Below, piece after piece: positions 34,906 through 46,183 of a DNA stretch of 64,000 nucleotides (the stretch's first letter is position 1; each line of letters opens with the position of its first letter). The position numbers and the translations under genes are program-made. The notes beneath the pieces are model-generated. The model had not been told where the DNA came from. It worked only from the letters and a program-made list of their open reading frames with translations, and searched no databases. Origin of the DNA: Strigamia acuminata (lineage: Eukaryota > Arthropoda > Chilopoda > Geophilomorpha > Linotaeniidae). The DNA is taken from the NCBI GenBank assembly GCA_949358305.1, contig OX442316.1, forward strand, positions 8,742,001 to 8,806,000. The letters are read 5' to 3'.

Positions 34906-37187
34906 TTATGCATTCCAATTTTTACAGTTGTTTTGTAATTGCGGTTCCAAAAGATAACGTGCAGACTGTTGCAAAGCAATCAAAGCAACTGTCGTCATGT
35001 GTGACAGACATTCACCTAACAAGTAAGATAGACATTTAAGAAGAAGATAATTTAAGTAAAAATGATTGAATACCATACCCGACATTAGACGTTCTTCTCG
35101 TTTCACTCTATTAAATGTAGCGTGATCTTAAAAGTTTAAAAATAAATCTATAATAAGCATAATAAATATTTGTTCTCTCTCTCTCTCTCTCTCTCAAAAG
35201 CCTAAAACATTTTTGTTACGGCTGCAAAAATACAGAATTTGAATTTACTAGTTTGCCTACATTTATAACAGCCAGACGAATCTTGCCAACTGATTATTTC
35301 CTTTATCCATTTTGGTTTAAAAAATTCATGGAAACCAGACAGACCACAAAGTGCCACTGAAATAGAAAAAAACAATATCTGTACATAATTTTAAGTTAAA
35401 ATAAAATAATCATTATAATTAAATACATTGTTCCATAAAAAGATCCCTGATTCCTACAGGATATTTTTTTTGTGCAATTTGTCTAGATTCAGTTAAAATA
35501 TTACTACAAAACATTGTTATTAAATAAGCAGTAGTTGAGTTTTCATCTTTTGCCATTTTATCAAATTGTTTCTCGCATCCATGCTAAAAGTATAAAAATA
35601 TGTATATATGAATACGAGAGAACAAAAATGAGAAATGTTGCATTTCATATTACCAATTTTCCAAATAACAAATTCAAGTATTGATGAGTAATGTAATAAT
35701 TGGTGTGGTATAAATCGCTTACAAAATTTAAACATGGGGTTGATAATCGGCAACTACAAAATAAAAATATTCAATTTACAGGTACTCTCTTTGTAATCTG
35801 TGTCTACCGCTTTGCTGCTTACGTTCCTTGATCCCACTCGCTTAAACATTTGTCAGAAAAATGTTCTTCTGCCTTTTCAAGTTTTAATTTTTCTTTTGGA
35901 AATAAAAGTTTGTTATCTATATTTTGCAATGGATCCACGAACTTCCACACATCTTTGCGAAACGCAAAGCCGACAACTACAAGAAGAGAATTTTTAAAAA
36001 ACTAAATTTAAAAAAAATAATTTTAATCTAGGATTCTCACGTTTAAAATAATTCGCAAAATCTTTTTTAATACGCGCTATTGAAGTTTCGAAAACGGTTT
36101 TTAATCGAACTTGAAGATGTTCCAATTCATTCACTTTTTCAGTTAAATGGTCAAGTTCCTGTGGAGAACATTTCTGTGATATTTTTTCCAGTAAAGCAGC
36201 CAACTGTTCTGAAAATATCAAACAAAAATATGGTACCATTATTTTAGTAGTCATTAAACAAATCAAATTAAATTAAGCTAACTACAGACGGTGTTAATTA
36301 CATCAATAGATTTTATTTTAAAACAATCCGAATTAAGAAATCATAATTTGCTCTGCAGCAAAGCTAGAAGAGCAGCATTTTTATTTTTTAAAACCTTATG
36401 GTAATTTTCTTCTTTATTCATGTTCTAGCGTATATAAACATATTCTGCCATTCCAGTACAATAAATAAAGAGTTCGATTGACTAAATTTCTATATATTGT
36501 ACATTTATCAGTTATAAAATACCGTATTTTACCGAATAAGAGTCGCCCTCGAATTGTAGCCGCCCTCGAATAGTAGCCGCGGCCGAGATAGGCGACTTTA
36601 TATAAGAGCCGCCCTCGAATAGTAGCCGCGGCTATGTACTGTACGTTTAATGAACGTAATAGTAAGATATTGGCGACTATTTTAAATAAGAGCCGCCCCC
36701 GAATTAAAGCAGCAGCTCAAAGTGGCTGTTTTGAATAAGAGCCGCAGCTCTTATTTGGTAAAATACAGTAATTTATATAAAACTACATTAGAATAAGTTC
36801 TTCATATACCGTAACTACACTACGGTAATATATTTTCTATCATACGGTACATCAAACAAGTTAAAAATAAATTGAGATTGTGAAATACGGCATGGCTGTG
36901 TATTCTAATTATAAATTTCATAAATTAGTTTATGATGTACCAGCTGTGGTATTCTTCTTCAAAAAGTTAGAAAAATGTAATTTAAATATTATAACAAGAT
37001 GTATACCTTGCGATGTATGAATTCCAAAAATGCCATCGAGGTTAGCTTGTCGAGCATTTACTTCAAAAAATTTGGTGATTTTAGAAATGCTACCTATTAC
37101 ATCTTTAAGTAAATCATCATTATCGGTAGAAATACCCAGATTATTCGTAAAAAGAAAGACAAAAATTATTCCCCTAACCAAATACAT
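34906..37187 (-). CDS. C16orf89/UPF0764-like secreted protein, copy A
   Basis: Eight exons with matching phases: 37187-37007 (signal MYLVRGIIFVFLFTNNLGIS), 36208-36041, about 35976-35825, about 35756-35655, about 35583-35428, about 35357-35260, about 35125-35083, and about 35018-34906. The N-terminal part is helical (KDVIGSISKITKFFEVN; KCSPQELDHLTEKVNELEHL). Then come CLSEWDQG, DLYHTNYYITHQYLNLLFG, CGLSGFHEFFKPKWIKEI with SWQDSSGCY, and GECLSHMTTVALIALQQ. Cysteine placement and the end motifs match the C16orf89 family; the molecular role is unknown. The first intron (36209-37006) holds a 247 bp MITE. It is clearly the tandem parent or sister of copy B, but diverged, so this duplication is much older than the DUF1397 one. 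Confidence 0.78.
35171..35196. repeat. (CT)n microsatellite
   Basis: A run of about 12 CT units within an intron of the C16orf89-like copy A. A shorter CT run sits in the DUF1397 copy 2 intron near 31829-31842. Confidence 0.9.
36522..36768. mobile_element. 247 bp MITE with TA target duplication
   Basis: The left end is CCGTATTTTACCGAATAAGAG. The right end, inverted, reads CTGTATTTTACCAAATAAGAG. TA flanks both sides (36520-36521 and 36769-36770). The interior is GC-rich relative to its surroundings and has repeated blocks of AATAAGAGCCGCCC / TCGAATAGTAGCCGCGGC. There is no coding capacity. It lies in the first intron of the C16orf89-like copy A. Confidence 0.82.
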
Positions 37188-37500
37188 CTTAACCACTGCT
37201 GAGTTTTTCAGTGAAGAATGATATGCACAAATTGTCTGTCAGGAAAGTCATTACACACGATGACGTTGGACATATGGCAAAATCAATAAATTTTCATAAC
37301 TATATTTACTTTAAACTCCGTATCTGTGCCTAAAAAGTATAAAATTTATGCCGTGTATTGTAATTAATTTTCTTTTCTTCGATTGATTAGTTCAAGTCAT
37401 AAACTCAGCCTCATCAATAGGAAATGTCTGATGAAATTTCAGCAAACTGTTTACAAAAAACTGTCACTCACTTGAAACAAATTATCAATTGCATAAAAAT

Positions 37501-39162
37501 TTAATTCAAATGAGGCAAAATGTACTCCTTAATTAACGGTACACTAAATACATAAAAATAATGAGGAGTATTTGGTATTGAATAAACTGTTACAGCTTTC
37601 TTCTCATCAAGGCTGCGCAAACCGAATGAGTCATTTATATATATCTTTGATAGAATAAATAAAAGAAATATAAATGTTTGTTTAAAAGATATTTAATACA
37701 CTACGTACATATTGATCCTTCATCTCAACGATATTGCCTTGGTCGTCATAATATCCAAAATGGCTAAACAGCAAAGCAAATTCGACCGTTAAGAACAAAA
37801 ATTATATTAAAAATAAAATTACCTTGATTGCCAAGGAGAAATAGTACCATCATCTGGTCCACCAATAAGCACAAGATGCTGAAGTCTTAAAAAATTTGAC
37901 TTAAACCCTAAAAAATTATAATAAAAAAAAAGAGTAATTTTTTTTTTTAATTTTTAATCAAAACTGTTGGTTAATTTACTTTCACTATCTGGATGTTTTT
38001 TCTCATTATTTAATATTGGTAGAAAGTTATTTATCTCTTCATACAAAGGCAAATGATAAGGATCTGCACAAAAATATATATTTATTTTGACTAGTTCTAA
38101 TAAATATTTGAAAATTTGACCAATACATCCCACCTTTCCAATATTCAAACACAGACAATTTTTGACAGCAGCTTGTGTACGCAAAACTTTAAATGTAAAG
38201 AACAGACGATTAAATAAACAATAAGTTTACAAAAGAATGTAAACTTACCGAAATATATTTTTTACCAAGCATGTGTATCCTGGTAACCAATGCACTAGTG
38301 GAACTGTTAAACAACAAAGTCTTTAATTCACAAGTATTTATATTAATAAATAAACAACTTACTGCCAAACTGTCCCATCTGTGGCCCAGCAATTGATATA
38401 AAAGTGTCCACATTATGTTTGTCAGAAGTTTCTACAGCTGCTCTAGCCAACAATCCCCCTGTAAAAGCTTTCAACTGTAAAAGCAGATTTGAATAGTTTT
38501 AGATTCTTACTACCTTGAGACACTCCAATTAAATTAATTCCTTCAGGATGCTCTGCGCAAATACTCTCTATTATTTCTTTAATAGTTGCAATTTGCTTCC
38601 ACATTGGATTTAAACTATTCAAGAGATTGTATACATCGAGTATAATGACTAAAGTCCCAGCATGATTCTGCCATTAAAGTTTAAATAAATAAATGCTCAT
38701 TTTTGTAAGTAAGTGTATCACCTCTCGTATAATATCTGCAAAAAAATCTAAGGTACTTCCACGATCCAGTAGGCCATGAATACAAACAACTGGTTTATAT
38801 TTTGAATTATCGTAGTCAAGGTCCTCGAATGTCTTTTTTTTCCGAAAATACATTCTGTAAATTGTTTGACGAAGACCAATGGAAATACTAAGAACTAATA
38901 TTAGACAGACTCCGAATATCATCACCGACTGAAAAAAAAAGTTATGCAAGTTTTTAAACCAATAAATTTCAATAAAAATATTTTTGAATAAAAATATCAC
39001 TTGAGGAATATCACGAATTGAAAAATTCCATCTGCTAATTTCATCATCAGAAGTTGATAAAGATATTTGTCCATCTTCTGACCGTGTATCCACAACAGGA
39101 TACGCAGCAGACAATTTAAAACATAAAAAAGATAATAAAATGAACTCAAACAGAACAGCCAT
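37501..39162 (-). CDS. Lysosomal thioesterase PPT2 homologue
   Basis: Alpha/beta hydrolase that removes fatty acyl groups from CoA or thioester substrates in lysosomes. From the N-terminus: signal-like [19 protein letters not shown] (start 39162), then a second hydrophobic stretch ([17 protein letters not shown], exon from about 38930). Next come the oxyanion strand [20 protein letters not shown] and the nucleophile elbow GVSQGG (about 38530). After [12 protein letters not shown] comes [20 protein letters not shown], typical of PPT2. The acid residue is in [14 protein letters not shown], and the catalytic His in [10 protein letters not shown] of the last exon (about 37636-37501). All three catalytic positions are present. 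The two hydrophobic segments before the hydrolase domain are unusual; the second (ATG at about 38924) could be the true signal/anchor start. Confidence 0.88.
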
Positions 39163-39491
39163 GTTTCATGCGAGTAAGCAATCTGATAACAATACCAACA
39201 AAACAAAAAAATACGACGGCCACCCGCATGTGAGTCATCGACATCAATTTCCCTTTCAGATGTTTCCTTATGCATTCATGAACATTTAAATTAAAACCCA
39301 AAAAAATAAAAAAATAAATTCTTTTACCATTTTTTAATTTCTTTTTTTTTCTATAATTAAAATTTAAATATATTTTTTACAACTTTCAATCAGATTAATT
39401 TTTATATAATTAACACCTGACACTAAAAAAAAAATAAACAAAACTTATCAATTTGTTTTTTCACGTTACTTAATAAATTTGATACTAATCC

Positions 39492-41369
39492 TCACAAACC
39501 CACATAAACAGGATGAGATAAAATTTTTGGGACTCTACTAATAGTACTCCAATACTGCGTTACAACATCAAACGTATGTAAATATCTCCCCTTATCCAAA
39601 GCAAATATAATTGATTTCCAGCCCACGGTAGACACTACCCACTCCGGTACTTTTCCTTTAGCAGTAACACAAATCCATTCGTCCTTATTGATGTCCAGTT
39701 TGTACAAATATTCGGGTCTGTAATACTTGAAGGCGAACAAATGCCCATCTGCAACAGCGTACATATTTTCTACTTTCATTTCATCTTCACAAGGCAGCGA
39801 TTTGGCCAGCGTCCAAGTAGTAGTTTTCCAGTTATAGTACTCTGGTTGCGAGCATCCGCCACCTGCTACAAAAATATTGTCGTTGATAACAAACCCCTGT
39901 CCATTCTGATCGCGACATTTCCTCAGCACACGTAAGGGACTCCACGAGTTATCGGCTTTTCTTAAATCGAGGTATTCGACTATCGTCAAGCCGTGATTAC
40001 CGAATCTTCCGACTCCACCCGCTACGTAGAGATAATTATCGTGGCCGATAATGGTTGGCGTCATTCTGGGTACATCGAGATCGGGAAGATGTTTATACGT
40101 AAGTGTTTCCATGTTGAAACACGACGCACGGGACAATTTACTGCCACGGAAATCCTCGCCACCAATAAAAAAAATCTTGTCTTCATAAATGCTAATACCA
40201 GGATTATCTTCTAGCGATGCGCCGGTATCTTGCAAATCGCTCCATTCGTTTAACATGAAGTTGTACTTGACAAATACCACTCTGTTCGATTCATCTCTTC
40301 CGACTACAATAATGTACTGGTCCCGTCCTTGCGAAAGGTCAAGACTGGGCACAATATTGATGGCTTTTTTCAATTCTTCATTCATTATCCCTTGCCATTC
40401 GCAAGGCATAACTGTTTCTTTGATCTCACTAAACGCCACAATCTTATTTCGCAATTCTTCTTTGAGAAATCTGCTCTCTCCACAGCCGATGAAGAATTTT
40501 CCTTGCAGTAAAACAGTGGCTAGTGTAATGGTGATTTTTTCGAAATTCACGAAGGAAAGCAACCTGGAATTTACCAATTACTGTTAGCATATACTTAATC
40601 GCAACAGCGAGCGTATCATTAATAGTTACCTGTTAAGATTCGTTCTTCTCTCTTCGGGATTGAAATTAACCCATGTTAACAATATTCGCAGCAAATTGTC
40701 ATGACACTTTAACGTTTCAGCCACGCAGTTAAATATCTGATGCAAATGTGGTTCGCTCATGTCGGCAAATTCAGCGGGCACCCAAACGGCTTCGATGTTG
40801 TCGCACAAGAAATTCAGAACCTTCTCTTCGGCGTCTTTGTCGTCCAACCGAATGGCAATTTGCATCGCGTAATTAAAAGTCGTCTCGTTTAAAGCCTTCA
40901 TCAGATGATCTAAAACTGCCCTTTCCACAGCACCCAATTTCCACACACCGCTGGTTTTTACTAAGTTGTTTAAATGGCACACGGAGAAGTTTCCCAATTC
41001 CATTTCGCCAGTATAAATAAACGATAACAACGCTTCCAATACGCACGGTTCAATGTCGTTTAAGTCAACCGCGTTCATGGACTTCCGTTCGAAAACAGGC
41101 CGCACGACAAATACTTCGTGAAAAAACTCGCACATTGCAGCCAAGATGAACTTGTGCGCTCCGAATTCCTTGCCTCGGCACAACAACTTCACGTCTGTGT
41201 ACAGATTGTCCAAGCGGAGTTTGTTGAGTTCATTGCGAAATAAAACCTCATTCGCATAAACTTTAGACGAGTGTTCAGCTTGACGATCAAAAGAAAAACA
41301 TCGATTCATACCGTAACAATTCACAGATTTATCACCAATAAACTTCTCCAATATAAATGTTTTGGGCAT
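39492..41369 (-). CDS. BTB-BACK-Kelch protein (KLHL-like)
   Basis: Two exons, 41369-40630 and 40563-39492, joined at an AG|G (Arg) codon give about 604 aa. Exon 1 holds a BTB domain (DNLYTDVKLLCRGKEFGAHK, LEALLSFIYTGEMEL) and a BACK domain (AMQIAIRLDD...FLCDNIEAV...LLRILLTWVNF). Exon 2 holds beta-propeller Kelch repeats, with recurring pattern such as KIFFIGGEDF, YLYVAGGVGRFG and NIFVAGGGCS followed by paired Trp residues. Proteins with this layout are usually substrate adaptors of Cullin-3 E3 ligases: BTB binds Cul3 and Kelch binds the target. The N-terminal tail of about 40 residues before the BTB is unremarkable. I cannot assign an orthologue. The repeats look more degenerate than in classic KLHL proteins. 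Confidence 0.88.
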
Positions 41370-41858
41370 TTTCGCTGTAGAATTTTAAATGAACCACAAA
41401 ATTAAAGACAGACTGCACTAAACAAAAATTAAAATAAAAGATCCAGATGTTAATGTGATCATAGTAACAACAAACTATTGTTTAGATTTGAGCATATTAA
41501 CCAATCATGCGCAAGCACAATTCTTTATAGTGCAGAATGCAGAGGTATTAAACATGATCCTCAAACCAGATTAAAACAATAAAAAATCCACATTTTTATT
41601 TTTTTTTTTCAGATTTTTTATTACGAAAATTTTATTACAACATCTAGGACAAATTAAATTGCCTGTCAAACTAAAATCTTGCAAACCCTACAAAAATGGA
41701 ATGAAATCTTCATAGCACGTTCGGAGTTCACTCAATATTTTACTCAAATTTAACAAAAACAAACTATAAAAAAAGAACAAAAAGAAAGTAATTTCCATAT
41801 TGTTTTCCCCTCTTTTTTTCCTTTCTCTCTACAACGGTACTAATCTATCAATGCCACT

Positions 41859-44133
41859 TTAGAAATCCATTCCGCCCATTCCTCCTCCCATGCCGCCCAT
41901 ACCACCCATTCCTGGCATGGGTTTATCCTCTTTCGGCATCTCGGTCACCACAGCTTCAGCTGTCGTTAAAAGTGATGCAACTCCAGCAGCATCCATCAGT
42001 GCTGTTCTCACAACCTGATGCATTCAATTCAAATATTTTAGGCGACAAAAATTAACAAATAAAAAGAAAAATTTAATAACTCACCTTCGTCGGGTCAATT
42101 ATACCACTCGACATCATGTTAACATAAACTCCTTTTAGCGCGTCGTAACCAGTCTCCTTTGCAGAGTCGATAACTTTTTGTACAACAACTGACGCATCAA
42201 CACCTGCGTTTTTAGCGATTTGTTGCGTAGGCATTTTCAGTGCTTTTTTAATAATATCAATCCCTAAACAAAAAAATACATTAACAACACTAGTTTTTAA
42301 CTACAATAAGTCAAGTTTAATACCAATTTTTTGATCCTGATTTTCATATTTTATATTTTCCAACGCAGGCAAGCAACGGAGCAATGCGACACCACCACCG
42401 GGAACTATTCCCTCGGCAATTGCGGCTCGTGTAGCATTTAACGCATCGTTTACACGATCCTTCTTCTCGTTCACTTCCAATTCGCTGGACCCACCAATCT
42501 AGAAGTATCACACAATTACATAAAAATTATTTTCAATTTAAAAATAAAAATAAACCTTTAAAACTGCAACTCCACTTGACAATCTAGCGAGACGTTCGCT
42601 CAATTTTTCCTTCTCGTATTCAGACTTGGTCAACTCAATCTCATCTTTGATCTGAGTAATTCTTTTCTCAATAACCGCCTTATCGCCAAGCCCCTGCAAA
42701 TTAAATTAAATTAAATTAAATTAAACCTCTACAATTACACCTTGAAAATTACTTACTCCAAGAAACAATGTATCATCTTTGGTTATGACTAGTTCCTTAA
42801 TGCGGCCAAGATCCTGAGCAGTAATGTTTTCCAATTTCGAAAAAGTAGAATCATCCCCGAATAAAGTGGCACCGGAAGCAACAGCTATGTCTTGAAGTGT
42901 GCTCGTTCGATTGTCACCAAAACCAGGAGCCTTGACAGCAGCCACTTGCAGACCAACTTTTAACCTGATATCCAAATTGTCATCGTTAAATAATAACGCA
43001 ATTCATTCGACAAATACCAACCTATTCAAGACCATTGTGCTAAGCGCCTCTCCATCGACATCCTCAGCAACAATAACCAACGGTTTGCGTTGAGAATTGG
43101 CTAATTCTAAGGCTGGAATAATCGATTGTAAGCCAGAAATTTTCTGCGAGCACAGGAGAATTAAAGCGTCTTGATATTCCACTTTGGCTCCCTTAGCCGT
43201 GTTGATAAAATAAGGAGAAATGTATCCGCGGTCAAATTTCATGCCTTCAGTCACTTCCAATTCATCGTCTAAGGTTTTTCCATCCTAAAATAATATTCTA
43301 AATTAATTTTTTTTTCCTTTGAAAATATTCATCGTTTGTCATACTTTGACAGTGATAACACCATCACGTCCAACTCGTTTCATGGCATCCGCTATCAAAT
43401 CGCCAATCTTCTTATCTCCATTTGCGGAAATCATGGCAACCTATTTTAATTTAATTCAAATTTAAATTTAAATATCAAAGCCATTTTGTCTTAAAATCCT
43501 CTTACTTGAGCAATTTCTTCTGGGGTTGTAACTGGTTTCGACATTCTTTTAAGTTCCTCCACAACTTCGTCAACAGCCATCATAACCCCTAGAAAAAAAC
43601 TACAATGTACCCAAGACATATTTTCAGTTTCTCAAGCAATTACCTCGTCGAATTTCAATTGGATTAGCTCCTTTACTAATTTTATCGAATCCTTCCTTAG
43701 CAATAGCTCTTGCTAAAACAGTGGCTGTTGTTGTACCATCACCAGCTGCTTCATTCGTGTTATTAGCTACATCTTGAACTAGTCGGGCTCCAATATTTTG
43801 AAATTTGTCCTTTAATTCAATTCCTTTTGCTACCGTCACTCCGTCTTTAGTAATTTTCGGACTGCCCCATGATTGCTCTAATATAACATTTCGTCCCTGA
43901 AAAGAAAACAATTTTACAACAATTATTTACCGTAGTCAAGATTTTTCTCATTTTATTTTTACCTTTGGTCCCATGGTTACTGCGACTGCGTCGGCTAGGA
44001 TATCAACACCTTGCAGCATTAATGCACGAACGTCTGGGCCAAATTTGATATCTTTGGCTGCATAAAATCGCGCCAATGAGGGCGATAACTGTTTGATTGC
44101 GGACGATCGCAGAACTGAAGGAAGACGATACAT
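41859..44133 (-). CDS. Hsp60: Mitochondrial chaperonin Hsp60
   Basis: ATP-driven folding chamber of the mitochondrial matrix, partner of Hsp10. Ten coding exons run from 44133 to the stop at 41859-41861. There is a basic presequence ([20 protein letters not shown]), then [18 protein letters not shown]. Family signatures: [14 protein letters not shown] (ATP site), [27 protein letters not shown] (chaperonin cpn60 signature), and the GGM-repeat C-terminus ([14 protein letters not shown]). Length, about 570 aa, is normal, with no breaks. A splice acceptor lies 20 bp upstream of the ATG, so at least one noncoding 5' exon exists, probably near 44400-44500. Head-to-head with Hsp10 at 45017. Confidence 0.97.
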
Positions 44134-45016
44134 GTCGAAAAGTTTTAAGTGTCTGGAAAAATAAAGAATAAATAATTGAAATAGTGTATAAACTGGGAAG
44201 GTAATGGAAAATAATGCATTTCAATTTCGATCACATGGCTTCCATTGCATTGGGTCGAGTATCAGATTTAGGCTTAAAAAGCCGGCATGGTTATTTCAAT
44301 AGAATATGAGATCATGAAGCTATCTTTTTTTAAATCAATTCAGAAAATTGCAAAATTTTACTCACTCGCAAAATGCTACGACAGATATGAATATTGAAAA
44401 GCAATCGCCCTTTTAACAAATGAACAAACTGTTCTCACTACTCACCACGTGTGACTATAACGCACGAGGAATATTCAACTCGAAAAGCTAAAAGGGAGCG
44501 TTTAACTGCGGCCCCGCAACATGCATTTTTAAACACATTAAAAACTAACTTTAAAATATTTATACACGTGATTATTGAAATAATGTGTTTTATCTGGTAT
44601 AATTGAATTATTATACCATTTTATTAAACTTTGCTTAGTTATTTTCTATAAAAATATTCTAGTTTATTGAAATTCACAAGTTAATGCTCGTTCAGGGCCA
44701 TCTTTTCTAGAATGTACTATGAGCTCTTGGTTGATGCAATATCGACGATTTCTCACGAAACTTTTCAATTAAAATTATATTTTTTGTCTGTTCTCAAACA
44801 TTTCTCAATTTTTTAGTCATACAAATAATTTAGAAAAACAATTATTTATTTTAATTCAACTAAAATTAGCTCAAATTTATCCAATCTTTTTACGGGCATG
44901 CGCAGTTCTATTTAGAAGCCCATGTGCGAGAACTTTCTAGCGAAGATCCTCAGCGAATTTGCATTGTGAAATCTCCACATTTTTCGCTAATTTAAGAATT
45001 CCTTAGCATTCCTAAA
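44134..45016. promoter_or_regulatory. Hsp60/Hsp10 divergent promoter region with heat-shock-element-like sites
   Basis: About 880 bp separates the two coding starts. Candidate heat shock elements (inverted GAA/TTC pentamers) are CTTTTCTAGAATGT at 44702-44714, which holds TTC-TA-GAA with exact spacing, and GAGAACTTTCTAGCG at about 44928-44942, with GAA-nn-TTC and a partial third unit. An additional GGAATATTC lies near 44468. The vertebrate HSPD1/HSPE1 pair has the same shared-promoter layout. Confidence 0.6.
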
Positions 45017-45584
45017 ATGGTAATTATTGATTGTAAAGTGCTATACTTGTAAATATATTCTGAATAGATCATTTTCCAAAAAAACTTTATCATAAATCCG
45101 ACGTAACTTCCATTTTTTTTTGCACATGTGCTAATCATATTTTAAAATAACATTTTGCAGGCTGCCCAACTAAGAAAATTAGTTCCACTATTCGATCGCG
45201 TCCTAGTGGAAAGGTTTGTTGCCGAAACTAAATCAAAAGGCGGAATAATGATTCCAGAAAAAGCATTGAGTAAAATTCTGAATGCAACGGTCGTTGCCAC
45301 AGGCCCCGGATCGCGATCGTCTGTAAGAGATTGATTATTAATCGGCTCAAGTAATTTCAAATTCAACTTTATTTTATCCTTCAGAAGGGAGAAGTCGTGC
45401 CCCTCAGTGTGAAAGCCGGAGACAAAGTTTTGCTTCCAGAGTACGGTGGAACTAAAATTAACATAGACGATAAGGTTGTCATCATCTTTTGTGGTTGAAA
45501 TTTCACATTAATAATTTGTATTTTTATGTATAGGAATATTTTCTCTTCCGAGACACAGACATTCTTGGAAAGTGGGAAGATTGA
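45017..45584 (+). CDS. Hsp10: Mitochondrial co-chaperonin Hsp10
   Basis: Lid of the Hsp60 chamber. Four coding exons: 45017-45019 (ATG only), 45161-45322, 45385-45474 and 45534-45584, about 101 aa. GroES-fold motifs: LRKLVPLFDRVLVER, then GGIMIPEKA (mobile loop), ATVVATGPGS, and VKAGDKVLLPEYGGTKI. It ends DTDILGKWED. Isolating the start codon alone in exon 1 is supported by the immediate GTAATT donor after ATG and the good TTTTGCAG acceptor. Divergently transcribed from Hsp60. Confidence 0.97.
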
Positions 45585-46183
45585 ATCCATGTAGACTCAA
45601 CTTAAGATTCTTACAATCAATGGAAGTCGTCTGTACTTCTAGTTTTGTGTAGCTTGATATATGAAATAAATTTTTGAGTTAAAAGAATTTGTGCATTCAA
45701 CACTTATTTATTTGCAAAGTACACCGACTCCTTTTAGTGCCATTCAAACAACGTCATCTATTTACAGTTCTAATTGTACTACCACAATCCAAATGCCCGT
45801 AACTTCCAACCAGACTATTCATTTTGATGTAAAAACATATTTTTGTGCTTTATTATTTTAAAAGAAAAAATAATGTTATCGGTCCTGATTTGGGCACCGC
45901 GGCAATTTAAGTTTTAAAACATTTACATTAAAATATTGAGCAAAACCTTCTACACTTTGTACGTATTCTGATTATACAACTGTTTACAATAATAATTTTT
46001 AGCTATCTAACATCGTAGTATACAAAATTTTGTGAAAATAAATTATAATTAACTTTTAAAAACAAGTTTACAAAATGCTTACTGGCTCTTTTGGCAATTT
46101 ATATATTTTTTAATTAGTAATTTCAACTACCATAAATGATCCGATTAATGTTCTATGACGCTTCGTGAGTACAATAATTCACT

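Noticed and set aside
38997-39275. Minus-strand frame with Trp- and Cys-rich hydrophobic sequence at the PPT2 start
   Set aside because: Overlaps the PPT2 signal peptide exon in another frame and has no splice continuity.
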